Notes under the pieces: model-generated
The model's database searches: none
What the model was told of the DNA's origin: nothing
What the model saw: only the letters and a program-made list of their open reading frames with translations
In this document: positions 1 to 6,073 of the stretch, in pieces
How the letters are laid out: each line of letters starts with the position of its first letter
Numbering within the stretch: position 1 is the stretch's first letter
Assembly (NCBI GenBank): GCA_046597185.1
Contig: JBKJLF010000765.1
Location: 1-6,073 of the forward strand
Source: CAMBDR01 sp046597185
GTDB lineage: Bacteria; Pseudomonadota; Gammaproteobacteria; Burkholderiales; Burkholderiaceae_D
DNA: 6,073 bases
Direction of reading: 5' to 3'
Made by a program: the position numbers and the translations under genes

Positions 1-1071
1 GCCGCGTTTTATGACCGCGATTTCCTCCTTAATTTCAGCCTTGCGCTCTTTTACCCACGCTTTACGTCGTGCGTCCGGATCGGGCGTTTTCTCAGTCTTG
101 CTACCAGCTTTGGCCGAAGCTTTGGCTGCAGCCGATGCGCTGACATTGCTGGTTTGGACGGGCGCAGGTGTTGCACGCGATGCGGGTGCGGGTGCGGGCG
201 CTGCCAGCGCCGGAAAAAAATACTTGGGCGTCGTAAAGTGTAGGCCTATCGTAGGCGGCAGTAAAAAGAGCGCAAGACCAATGCGCCAGGCGCGCTGGTT
301 CACAGGTTGGTAGTATTTAACGCTAAGCCAGCTAGCCATGATCGTGATAAAAGAGAAAACGGACAAGGGAAAGCGCGCGCCCTTCATATCGGGCACGAAC
401 CAACTCGCCAGCATGGCTAACATGACCCCACAGGCGACAACCAATAAAATCAAAGAAAACAAGGGCAGTTTGAAACGGGTAAACAGGCGCTCATAGCGCA
501 AATACAGCGCAATCAAACCTCCAATACCCAGCCCCACCGCATAAGTGCTGACCGAGGGAACTTTAATGGCGAAGGCCAGCGCCAGCAGCGCCAGCATACT
601 GCCTAAAATCGTTTTCCAGGTGCCAAACAGAGTGAACAGTAAAATCACGGCCCCAACGGCATAACTGAATAAAATATCACCCGGCCAAATCAGGATATGA
701 TGCAGCGCCCCAAATACCGCCAGGGCGGTAATCCGGCGCGCATACGGCACCATAAAGCTACGCCCGGCATCACTGGCGCGGCCAAACATCACGGCAAAGC
801 CCATACCAAACAAGAGCGAAAAAATAGTCCAGAATTTAGCCGCAATAAAGTAATTACTAAACCAACTGGCCCACCAATCAATCCCGGTAACCCCAGCAGG
901 AATCCCGCTCCCCAGTTCGCCCTGGGCGCGATTAAAAAATTCGACATTCATGATACAAATGCCAATTAAGGCAAAGCCACGAATCACATCCAGCGCTTCA
1001 ATTCTTTGCTTAGCGGGCAGCGGTGCCATCTTCGGGCTTGAATCCGCAATAGCAGCGTTTGGCATATCCAT
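1..1071 (-). CDS. DUF418/YeiB-family integral membrane protein, C-terminus beyond window
   Basis: The minus strand is open without a stop from an ATG at 1071 down to position 1, giving 357 codons; the 3' end is cut by the window edge. Residues 23-42 (RIEALDVIRGFALIGICIMN) carry the N-terminal signature of the DUF418/YeiB family, an R-x3-LDVIRG turn leading into the first membrane helix. Hydrophobic stretches follow at roughly 72-96, 114-128, 133-150, 155-170, 176-190, 203-224, 235-250 and 262-280, so this is a multispanning inner-membrane protein. Residues 289-357 are unlike the rest: an Ala/Pro/Ser-rich linker (APAPAPAS) followed by a highly charged, probably helical Lys/Arg/Glu segment (KAWVKERKAEIKEE). 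This is probably a soluble loop before the DUF418 C-terminal domain, which would lie outside the window. YeiB-type proteins have no well-established biochemical role; transport has been proposed for some. It is divergent from the acylase gene. Family call firm, function open. Confidence 0.88.
   Translation of the reverse strand, partial: MDMPNAAIADSSPKMAPLPAKQRIEALDVIRGFALIGICIMNVEFFNRAQGELGSGIPAGVTGIDWWASWFSNYFIAAKFWTIFSLLFGMGFAVMFGRASDAGRSFMVPYARRITALAVFGALHHILIWPGDILFSYAVGAVILLFTLFGTWKTILGSMLALLALAFAIKVPSVSTYAVGLGIGGLIALYLRYERLFTRFKLPLFSLILLVVACGVMLAMLASWFVPDMKGARFPLSVFSFITIMASWLSVKYYQPVNQRAWRIGLALFLLPPTIGLHFTTPKYFFPALAAPAPAPASRATPAPVQTSNVSASAAAKASAKAGSKTEKTPDPDARRKAWVKERKAEIKEEIAVIKRG
182..199. 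repeat. Three tandem 6-bp units coding Ala-Pro repeats
   Basis: Three head-to-tail hexamers (GCGGGT, GCGGGT, GCGGGC on the plus strand) lie inside the DUF418 gene. On the coding strand they encode the Pro-Ala alternation of the linker near residues 291-297. Such hexamer runs can change copy number by slippage without a frameshift, so linker length may vary between strains; that last point is inference. Confidence 0.6.
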
Positions 1072-1078
1072 GGAAAAA

Positions 1079-1083
1079 TCCTC
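1079..1083 (-). promoter_or_regulatory. Ribosome binding site of the DUF418 gene
   Basis: Read on the minus strand, GAGGA lies 7 bases before the ATG at 1071. This favours that ATG (protein starting MDMPN) over the in-frame ATG two codons later at 1065. The spacing and match to the anti-Shine-Dalgarno sequence are good. Confidence 0.7.
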
Positions 1084-1145
1084 AATTTGTAAAAAAGGGG
1101 CAGCTCAGGCAAAATGGCAAATTTCCAGATTGAAAAACGACGAAC

Positions 1146-1173
1146 TGCATAAATTGGTGTAGGGAATTATCAA
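1146..1173 (-). promoter_or_regulatory. Candidate promoter for the DUF418 gene
   Basis: On the minus strand TTGATA (1173-1168; 5 of 6 bases of the -35 consensus) is followed after 16 bases by TATGCA (1151-1146; a poor -10 match). It would start a transcript about 70 bases before the ATG at 1071. The weak -10 keeps this tentative. Confidence 0.25.
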
Positions 1174-1200
1174 ATTAAGCTTTATACTGACTATCTTCTC

Positions 1201-3744
1201 ATGGTCTACGCATATAAAATGAGCTACCGCCTAAAAATACAATGTCCCCTGTTGACTATTCTCCTGAACACAACACTGAGCGCGCATGCTGCTGCGCCAG
1301 CTGGCCCGAGCACGCCCAAGGCAGCCCCCGCGCCTGCGCAAACCTGGCAAGTGAAGGGCTTGCGCCAAAGTGCGCAAATTATTCTCGATACCTGGGGCGT
1401 GCCGCATATTTATGCGCAAAATCAGGATGATGTGTTTTTCGCCCAGGGTTTTAATGCCGCGCGAGATCGCCTGTTTCAAATCGATTTATGGCGACGCCGG
1501 GGCTTGGGCCAGCTCGCTTCGGTATTTGGCGAGAGCTTTGTGGCGCAAGATCAAGCCACGCGTTTGTTTTTGTATCGCGGCGATATGCAAAAAGAATGGC
1601 TGGCCTATGGCAAAGGCGCGGCCAATATCAGCGCGCGGTTTGTGGCGGGCATTAATGCGTATGTCGATTACGCCATTGCCCACCCGGAAAGCTTGCCGTT
1701 TGAATTTAAGGCGCTCAATTATTTACCCGCCAAATGGCAGCCTGACGATGTGGTGCGCATCCGCAGCCACGGCATCACGCGCAACCTGACCTCGGAAGTG
1801 GCGCGCGCGCAAAATGCCTGTAGTGGCGATTTGGCAGCCGACCATATACGCATGGGTTTGCAACCCAAATGGGAAACCAAACTGCCCGCAGGGCTGGACC
1901 CCTGCTTGCCAGCCGATGTGTTGCGCGTATTTACGTTGGCCACGCAAAATGTGACCTTTGATCCTGCCACCTTTAAACTCAGCCAAAGCGATGGCACACC
2001 GACTGTGCCCAACCCGCTCGCCGCCCCGTCCAACCCGCTTACCGCACAGCGCACTTCGCCGCTTACTTCGCCGCTTACTTCACAATTAAGCAGCAACCCG
2101 CAACCCGACCCCGAAACCATGGAAGGCAGCAATAACTGGGTCATTTCACCGAAAAAATCAGCCACGGGCCGCCCCATTTTGGCCAATGACCCGCATCGCG
2201 CCTACGCGGCCCCCTCATTACGCTATATCGCGCATTTAAGTGCGCCCGGTTTGGATGTGATCGGCGCGGGCGAACCCGCCCTGCCCGGCATTTCGATCGG
2301 GCATAATGGCACAATCGCCTTTGGTTTAACCATTTTTGGGCTGGATCAAGAAGATTTATACGTGAATGAACTCAACCCGGCCAACCCGCTGCAATACAAA
2401 TACCGTGGCAAGTGGGAAAACATCAAAATCATCAAAGAAAAAATTGACGTGCGTGGTGGCGCGGTGCGTGAAATCGATTTGGCCTTCACCCGCCATGGCC
2501 CCATCATTTATACCGAGCGCGCCAAACAGCGTGCCTTTGTGGTGCGTTCCGGCTGGATGGAGCCGGGCATGGCACCGTATTTTGGCAGTATTGACTTTAT
2601 GCGTGCAAAAAATTATCCCGAGTTCAAAAAAGCGATGTTGCATTGGGGTTCGCCCACCGAAAACCAGGTGTATGCCGACATCAAGGGCAATATCGCCTGG
2701 GTGCCAGGCGGTTTGGCACCGATACGGCCCAACTGGGATGGTTTGCTACCCGTGCCCGGAGATGGGCGTTATGAATGGACGGGCTTTTTATCGGGAGATC
2801 AATTGCCGTCCATTTTGAACCCGGAACAAGGTTGGTTTGCCAGTGCCAATGAAATGAATTTACCGCCCAACTACCCCTACACCAGGCAAAAAATTGGCTT
2901 TGAATGGTCGCACAACTCGCGCATGACGCGCATTAGCGAAGTGCTGGCGCAGCCGGGCAAGGTATCGATTGAAGATACGATGCGTTTGCAAAACGATCAG
3001 GTTTCGGTGCCGGCGCGGCGCTTGGTGGCGATTTTGAAGACGCTCAAAACGGGCGATGCGCCAGCCCAAACCGGGTTAAAATTATTAAAGGATTGGGACG
3101 CCAACCAAACCTTGGAATCAAGCCCGGCGGCGCTGTTTGAGGTGTGGTGGTCACGCCATCTCTTGCTTGATTACAAAGATGCGATGTTGGGGCGTTTGTC
3201 GGGCAATTTATTGGTCTCGCCAGATGTGACGGTGATGCTCGATTTGCTGGAAAACCCGGATGCGCGTTTTGGGGCAGACCCCAAGGCCAAACGTGATCAG
3301 ATCTTGCTCACGTCCTTGGGCCGTGCGGTTGCGGATATGGAAAAGCTGCAGGGACCAGACCCGAAAGCGTGGCGCTGGGGCAAGCTGCAAGTGAGCTATT
3401 TCATCCATCCGCTGGCCAATCTGGCTGATCCGGCCACGAACAAGCAGATCAATGTGGGGCCGTTTCCGCGTGCGGGTAGTGCTTACACGGTGAACCAATC
3501 CAGTTATCGCCAGCCCGACTTTTTACAGAGCAATGGGCCGTCGGTGCGGGTGGTATTGGATGTGGGCAATTGGGATAACTCACGTGCCATCAATACTCCA
3601 GGGCAAGCGGGTGACCCGGCTAGCCCGCATTATCGTGATTTGGCTGAGAAGTGGGCCAAGGGGGCGTATTTCCCGCTGCTGTATTCGCGGGAGGCGGTGC
3701 AAAAGGAGGCGCAGCTGGTGTTTTTGTTGCAACCTGTAAAATAG
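1201..3744 (+). CDS. Secreted penicillin acylase-family amidohydrolase (Ntn hydrolase)
   Basis: An 847-aa penicillin amidase family (S45) precursor that hydrolyses an amide-linked acyl group. Residues 1-30 look like a signal peptide (charged start, hydrophobic core PLLTILLNTTL, cleavage after SAHA), so it should act in the periplasm. The alpha-chain signature is at 62-110 (DTWGVPHIYA, ARDRLFQIDLWRRRGLG). The predicted self-cleavage site precedes Ser310 (EGS-NNW), giving a beta chain of 538 aa. Counting Ser310 as B1, His332 is B23, Asp382 and Asp385 are B73 and B76, and Asn550 (SANEMN) is B241. In penicillin G acylase B241 Asn forms the oxyanion hole and B73/B76 bind calcium. B23 is His here, as in cephalosporin and some acyl-homoserine-lactone acylases, not Gln. 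The C-terminal PGQAGDPASPHYRDL block is also typical. Residues 266-309 form a low-complexity spacer. Start: ATG 1201 has no good ribosome site; ATG 1219 (MSYRLK) would keep the signal peptide and is equally possible. Substrate cannot be assigned. Confidence 0.93.
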   Translation: MVYAYKMSYRLKIQCPLLTILLNTTLSAHAAAPAGPSTPKAAPAPAQTWQVKGLRQSAQIILDTWGVPHIYAQNQDDVFFAQGFNAARDRLFQIDLWRRRGLGQLASVFGESFVAQDQATRLFLYRGDMQKEWLAYGKGAANISARFVAGINAYVDYAIAHPESLPFEFKALNYLPAKWQPDDVVRIRSHGITRNLTSEVARAQNACSGDLAADHIRMGLQPKWETKLPAGLDPCLPADVLRVFTLATQNVTFDPATFKLSQSDGTPTVPNPLAAPSNPLTAQRTSPLTSPLTSQLSSNPQPDPETMEGSNNWVISPKKSATGRPILANDPHRAYAAPSLRYIAHLSAPGLDVIGAGEPALPGISIGHNGTIAFGLTIFGLDQEDLYVNELNPANPLQYKYRGKWENIKIIKEKIDVRGGAVREIDLAFTRHGPIIYTERAKQRAFVVRSGWMEPGMAPYFGSIDFMRAKNYPEFKKAMLHWGSPTENQVYADIKGNIAWVPGGLAPIRPNWDGLLPVPGDGRYEWTGFLSGDQLPSILNPEQGWFASANEMNLPPNYPYTRQKIGFEWSHNSRMTRISEVLAQPGKVSIEDTMRLQNDQVSVPARRLVAILKTLKTGDAPAQTGLKLLKDWDANQTLESSPAALFEVWWSRHLLLDYKDAMLGRLSGNLLVSPDVTVMLDLLENPDARFGADPKAKRDQILLTSLGRAVADMEKLQGPDPKAWRWGKLQVSYFIHPLANLADPATNKQINVGPFPRAGSAYTVNQSSYRQPDFLQSNGPSVRVVLDVGNWDNSRAINTPGQAGDPASPHYRDLAEKWAKGAYFPLLYSREAVQKEAQLVFLLQPVK
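2053..2081. repeat. 12-bp in-frame tandem repeat in acylase spacer
   Basis: Two perfect copies of ACTTCGCCGCTT (2053-2064 and 2065-2076) are followed by a 5-base partial copy. The unit is a multiple of three and encodes Thr-Ser-Pro-Leu at residues 285-292. It lies in the disordered-looking segment just before the predicted cleavage site at Ser310, where length changes should be tolerated. The neighbouring NPLAAP-SNPLTA stretch looks like an older, decayed repeat. Confidence 0.75.
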
Positions 3745-3755
3745 AGCCATATTTC

Positions 3756-4583
3756 ATGGAAAAATACTTGGATGCACTACCAAAGACTATCCCAAATGAA
3801 GTCGGGGAGCTGGCAATTTTGCTTCACCAGCAAAAGAACAATACCCTGTTATCGATTGGGCATGGCGGCAGATTGCCAATTGATGCGCACCAACCCGATT
3901 GCGAATTGTGGGCGATTCAGGGTGATGAAATTATATTTTCAAGCATTGAAACTCGAAACCAGTGTGTTGCACTGCATACGTTCCAAACAAGTTTTCCTGA
4001 TACTTCAAAAATATCAGGAGCCAAACTTTTCGAGTTGGCGTATGAAATTTGGTGCGATGAAATTGGCAGCGATAGCATGGCATGCCCACACTTTCTTGCT
4101 ATTGCCAGCAAGCACATAAATATCCGTCAATCAGCGACCGAATTGATTTACGAGAATGGGGATGATATTTTCGACATCCTGCGGTTTGTTGGATTCGCAC
4201 TCCCACACTTGCCGGAAATCATTATCGAAGACTTGTGCGCATTAATCATTGCACAACACCAAAAAACAAAACATGATTTGGCGAACGGCATCCTTTTTAA
4301 TGCCATTGAAGATGCGCTTTTACAACGGCCACGCCAGTTCTCTTGGAATCTATATCGGCATGTTCAAGCCAATTTTAACGAATCATTGGGAAACCTTTGT
4401 ACCCCGGCCCTAATTGCTATTTCCAAATCAGGTGACCTTGAAAATGCAATTGCCGCAGCATTAGTCGCGGCGGAATCTAAAAATGCCGTATGCGTACACT
4501 GCACGCTATGGTCAGTCGCCCGAATCCTAACCCGAATATTTCATAAAAAAGGGCAAGAATGCTGTAACCGTTTGATAAAATAG
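3756..4583 (+). CDS. Hypothetical protein, 275 aa, cysteine-rich, function unknown
   Basis: I do not recognise this protein. The chosen start is ATG 3756 (MEKYLDALPK), 11 bases after the acylase stop and 9 bases after a weak ribosome-site match (TAGAG, 3742-3746). The frame is open further upstream, but that part overlaps the acylase and reads as a Gly/Ala-rich shadow. There is no signal peptide or membrane helix, so it is probably cytoplasmic. The first ~80 residues look mixed alpha/beta (GELAILLHQQ, CELWAIQGDEIIF); the rest looks mainly helical (DIFDILRFVGFALPHLPEII, LENAIAAALVAAES). It has ten cysteines, including CVHC and a terminal ECC, without a clear metal-site pattern. Codon use is more A/T-rich than in the acylase, which may mean separate acquisition. 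Close spacing suggests co-transcription with the acylase. The frame ends CNRLIK right before the insertion sequence, so the native C-terminus may have been lost. The coding call is supported by length and plausible composition only. Confidence 0.7.
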   Translation: MEKYLDALPKTIPNEVGELAILLHQQKNNTLLSIGHGGRLPIDAHQPDCELWAIQGDEIIFSSIETRNQCVALHTFQTSFPDTSKISGAKLFELAYEIWCDEIGSDSMACPHFLAIASKHINIRQSATELIYENGDDIFDILRFVGFALPHLPEIIIEDLCALIIAQHQKTKHDLANGILFNAIEDALLQRPRQFSWNLYRHVQANFNESLGNLCTPALIAISKSGDLENAIAAALVAAESKNAVCVHCTLWSVARILTRIFHKKGQECCNRLIK

Positions 4584-4631
4584 AGATTGTCTAAAAAACC
4601 ATCCATCAACACCTACAACATCTTGTCCGAC

Positions 4632-6040
4632 ATGAATTTTACTCCAGAACAGCGCCGATTTGCATCAATTCCAGGTTTTACGGTTCGCGCCGATTTTGAA
4701 GGTGGTGGCCTCTCATCCGATCTTGGTCCGCTTCTACTTCAGGGGGTTGACCGTCAAATCGGCCTGACCGAGCGCCTGTCGGCAGCTTTGATCGACACCC
4801 GCCACCAGGGCTATGGCAAGCACACCTACCGTGATTTGCTGGTGCAACGAATTTACCAGATCGGTTGCGGCTATGAGGACGGCCTGTAAGGACGGCCTGT
4901 AAGGACGGCAATGACGCCAACGCATTACGCAACGATCCGATGTTCAGGCTGGGTGCCGGACGACTGCCGTTTGATGCGGACAGCGCATTAGCATCGGCAG
5001 CGACCATTTCACGCTTTGAACATGCCGTGACCAAGAAGGAAATTTACCGCGTGAGTGAGGCATTGGTTGATCAATTTATCGCCAGCTATGCGACGCCGCC
5101 AAAGACCATGATTCTCGACCTGGATCATTCAGAAGATGCGGCGCATGGGCAGCAGCCACTGGCATTTTACAATCATCATTATCAAAGCACGTGCTATTTG
5201 CCATTGATGATTTTTGAAGCAATCACAGGGGCATTGGTCGCTGCAATCCTGCGTCCAGGCAAACGGCCAACTGGTGCCGAAAATGCGATGATCATGAAGC
5301 GCGTACTTAAGCGCATCCGTCAGCGCTTCCCTGATACGCATATTCTGGTGCGTGGTGACGGGCATTTCAGCAACCCGGAAATGATGGAGATGATTGATGC
5401 CATGCCAAACGTCGATTTCATTTTTGGATTGCCCGGTAACTCACGCCTGCAAAAACTGGCAGAGCCAACAAAACAACGTGCTTGCGCGCTTTGGGCTGAT
5501 GTGCAAACTCAGGATGTTGTACCTGATGCCGTTCGCATCTATGACGAATTTGACTACGCAGCAAATTCGTGGGCAAAACAATGGCGTGTACTGTTGAAAG
5601 CTGAGGTGATGTCCATTGGTGAGAATCCAAGATTTGTCGTTACTTCGCTTGTTGAACATGACGCAGGCACCCTCTATGAGGAATTGTATTGTGCACGCGG
5701 CCAGTCAGAAAACTTCATCAAATATTTAAAGACCGACCTTGCCTCGGATCGCACTTCATGCACCACTTTTTTGGCCAACTGCATGCGCTTGCTGATGCAT
5801 TCAGCGGCGTATGTTTTGCATCAGCAAATACGCACTCAAGGTCTGAAAAACACGTCGATGGAGCAAGCTCAACCATCTTCGATCATCAGCAAATTATTCA
5901 AGATCGCTGTGCAGGTCCGGCAAACCAAAAGCCTGGTTACAATGCATCTGCCAAGTGCTTGTGCAGTCAAGGATTTGCGCCATAAGTTGACTGAGCGCCT
6001 GTTCGTGCCAAAGCCAGCACGACCCACCAATTCCTCCTGA
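4632..6040 (+). pseudogene. IS1380-family DDE transposase, broken by 26-bp insertion
   Basis: Two adjoining open frames together make one transposase. The first part (ATG 4632, MNFTPEQRRF) has the family's N-terminal block: GGLSSDLGPLLL, then GLTERLSAAL and YQIGCGYE. It runs into TAA at 4887-4889. The second part resumes in another frame at 4904 (DGNDANALRNDPMF). Deleting the 26 inserted bases rejoins them as GYE-DGNDAN, the expected IS1380 sequence, giving 460 aa, normal for the family. The DDE catalytic residues are present in the rebuilt protein: Asp154 or Asp156 in LDLDHSED, Asp234 in VRGDGHF and Glu351 in RGQSENFIKYLK, followed by the conserved DRTSCTTF-ANCMRL-MHSAAY block. The frame is also open back to a TTG at 4587, but ATG 4632 fits the family start better. 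The rest of the protein is well preserved, so the break looks recent. The downstream part alone keeps all catalytic residues but lacks the N-terminal, probably DNA-binding, region. Confidence 0.88.
4877..4909. repeat. 13-bp tandem repeat that inactivates the transposase
   Basis: GGACGGCCTGTAA occurs at 4877-4889 and again at 4890-4902, followed by its first seven bases GGACGGC at 4903-4909, which belong to the original gene. The unit contains an in-frame TAA, and two copies add 26 bases, shifting the frame. A likely route is one 13-bp insertion followed by slippage duplication, which is inference. Confidence 0.85.
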
Positions 6041-6073
6041 AACGGATGCGTCCGGTCAGCCGAGAAAAGACCA

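Larger units (their letters stand above)
1072..1200. promoter_or_regulatory. Divergent intergenic region between DUF418 and acylase genes
   Basis: This 129-bp gap separates two divergently oriented genes, so the start signals of both should lie here. It is A/T-rich relative to the flanking genes. On the plus strand TATACT at 1183-1188 resembles a -10 box, but no good -35 box stands at the right distance, and a start just after it would leave a leader of only a few bases before ATG 1201. No clear inverted-repeat operator or riboswitch-like structure was seen by eye. A short open frame in the plus strand here (to 1162) has no support as a gene. Confidence 0.45.
4584..6073 (+). mobile_element. 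IS1380-family insertion sequence, right end beyond window
   Basis: The region is defined by its transposase, which fills nearly all of it. The left boundary given is only the first base after the stop of the upstream gene; the true terminal inverted repeat could lie a little to either side, because I could not pair it with a right end. Only 33 bases follow the transposase stop, so the right terminal repeat and the target duplication are probably outside the window. The transposase is disrupted, so the copy would not move by itself but could be mobilised by an intact relative. Confidence 0.75.

Noticed and set aside
11..313. Plus-strand 100-aa open frame at the left edge
   Set aside because: It lies antisense to the DUF418 gene, whose family motifs and ribosome site are clear; its Ala/Gly repeats simply mirror the Ala-Pro linker codons.
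697..1162. Plus-strand open frames of 90 and 70 aa opposite the DUF418 start
   Set aside because: Both are antisense shadows with no recognisable domain and no ribosome site; the minus-strand reading explains the DNA.
1719..2186. Minus-strand 155-aa open frame within the acylase gene
   Set aside because: It is antisense to conserved acylase sequence, including the catalytic Ser310 region, and has no family resemblance.
3651..3755. Upstream extension of the unknown gene overlapping the acylase end
   Set aside because: The 35 extra residues are a Gly/Ala-rich out-of-frame reading of the conserved acylase C-terminus; ATG 3756 just after the acylase stop is more plausible.
4877..4909. Programmed frameshift site in the transposase
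   Set aside because: IS1380 transposases are normally made from a single frame, there is no slippery run, and the break is fully explained by a 26-bp tandem insertion carrying a stop codon.
4568..6046. CCGTTT at 4568-4573 and its inverse AAACGG at 6041-6046 as IS terminal repeats
   Set aside because: Only six bases match before divergence and the flanking four bases (GTAA and TGCG) are not a target duplication, so this may be chance; the true right end is probably outside the window.
6043..6054. CGGA-TGCG-TCCG as a terminator hairpin after the transposase
   Set aside because: The stem has only four base pairs and no T-run follows, so it is not a credible intrinsic terminator.

Overview
The window reads as chromosomal DNA of a Gram-negative bacterium, most likely a proteobacterium and perhaps a betaproteobacterium. 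This rests on a YeiB-like inner-membrane protein, an exported penicillin-acylase-type enzyme and an IS1380-type transposase. The taxonomic guess is an inference; there is no rRNA or housekeeping marker to test it.

Layout: (1) Positions 1-1071, minus strand, hold the first 357 codons of a DUF418/YeiB-family multispanning membrane protein whose C-terminus lies beyond the left edge. (2) Positions 1072-1200 are a short divergent intergenic region that must carry the start signals of both flanking genes. (3) Positions 1201-3744, plus strand, encode a full-length secreted N-terminal-nucleophile hydrolase of the penicillin acylase family (847 aa). It has a signal peptide, a predicted self-cleavage site before Ser310, and catalytic positions that line up with the numbering of penicillin G acylase. 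(4) Positions 3756-4583, only 11 bases after the acylase stop, encode a cysteine-rich 275-aa protein of unknown function, probably co-transcribed with the acylase. (5) From about 4584 to the right edge lies an IS1380-type insertion sequence. Its transposase gene is broken by a 26-bp insertion made of two copies of a 13-bp unit; removing that insertion restores one 460-aa DDE transposase.

How the genes relate: the acylase probably works in the periplasm on an amide-linked substrate that the sequence does not identify (N-acyl-homoserine lactones, beta-lactams and other acylated amines are all known in the family). The unknown gene lies in the same transcriptional direction and may share its transcript, but nothing shows a functional link. 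The insertion sequence sits directly behind it and may have trimmed its 3' end.

I found no CRISPR array, tRNA, rRNA, riboswitch or convincing terminator. The window does not obviously contain a new multi-gene system. The best leads are the uncharacterised 275-aa protein, the inactivated transposase with its tandem 13-bp insertion, and the unassigned substrate of the acylase.
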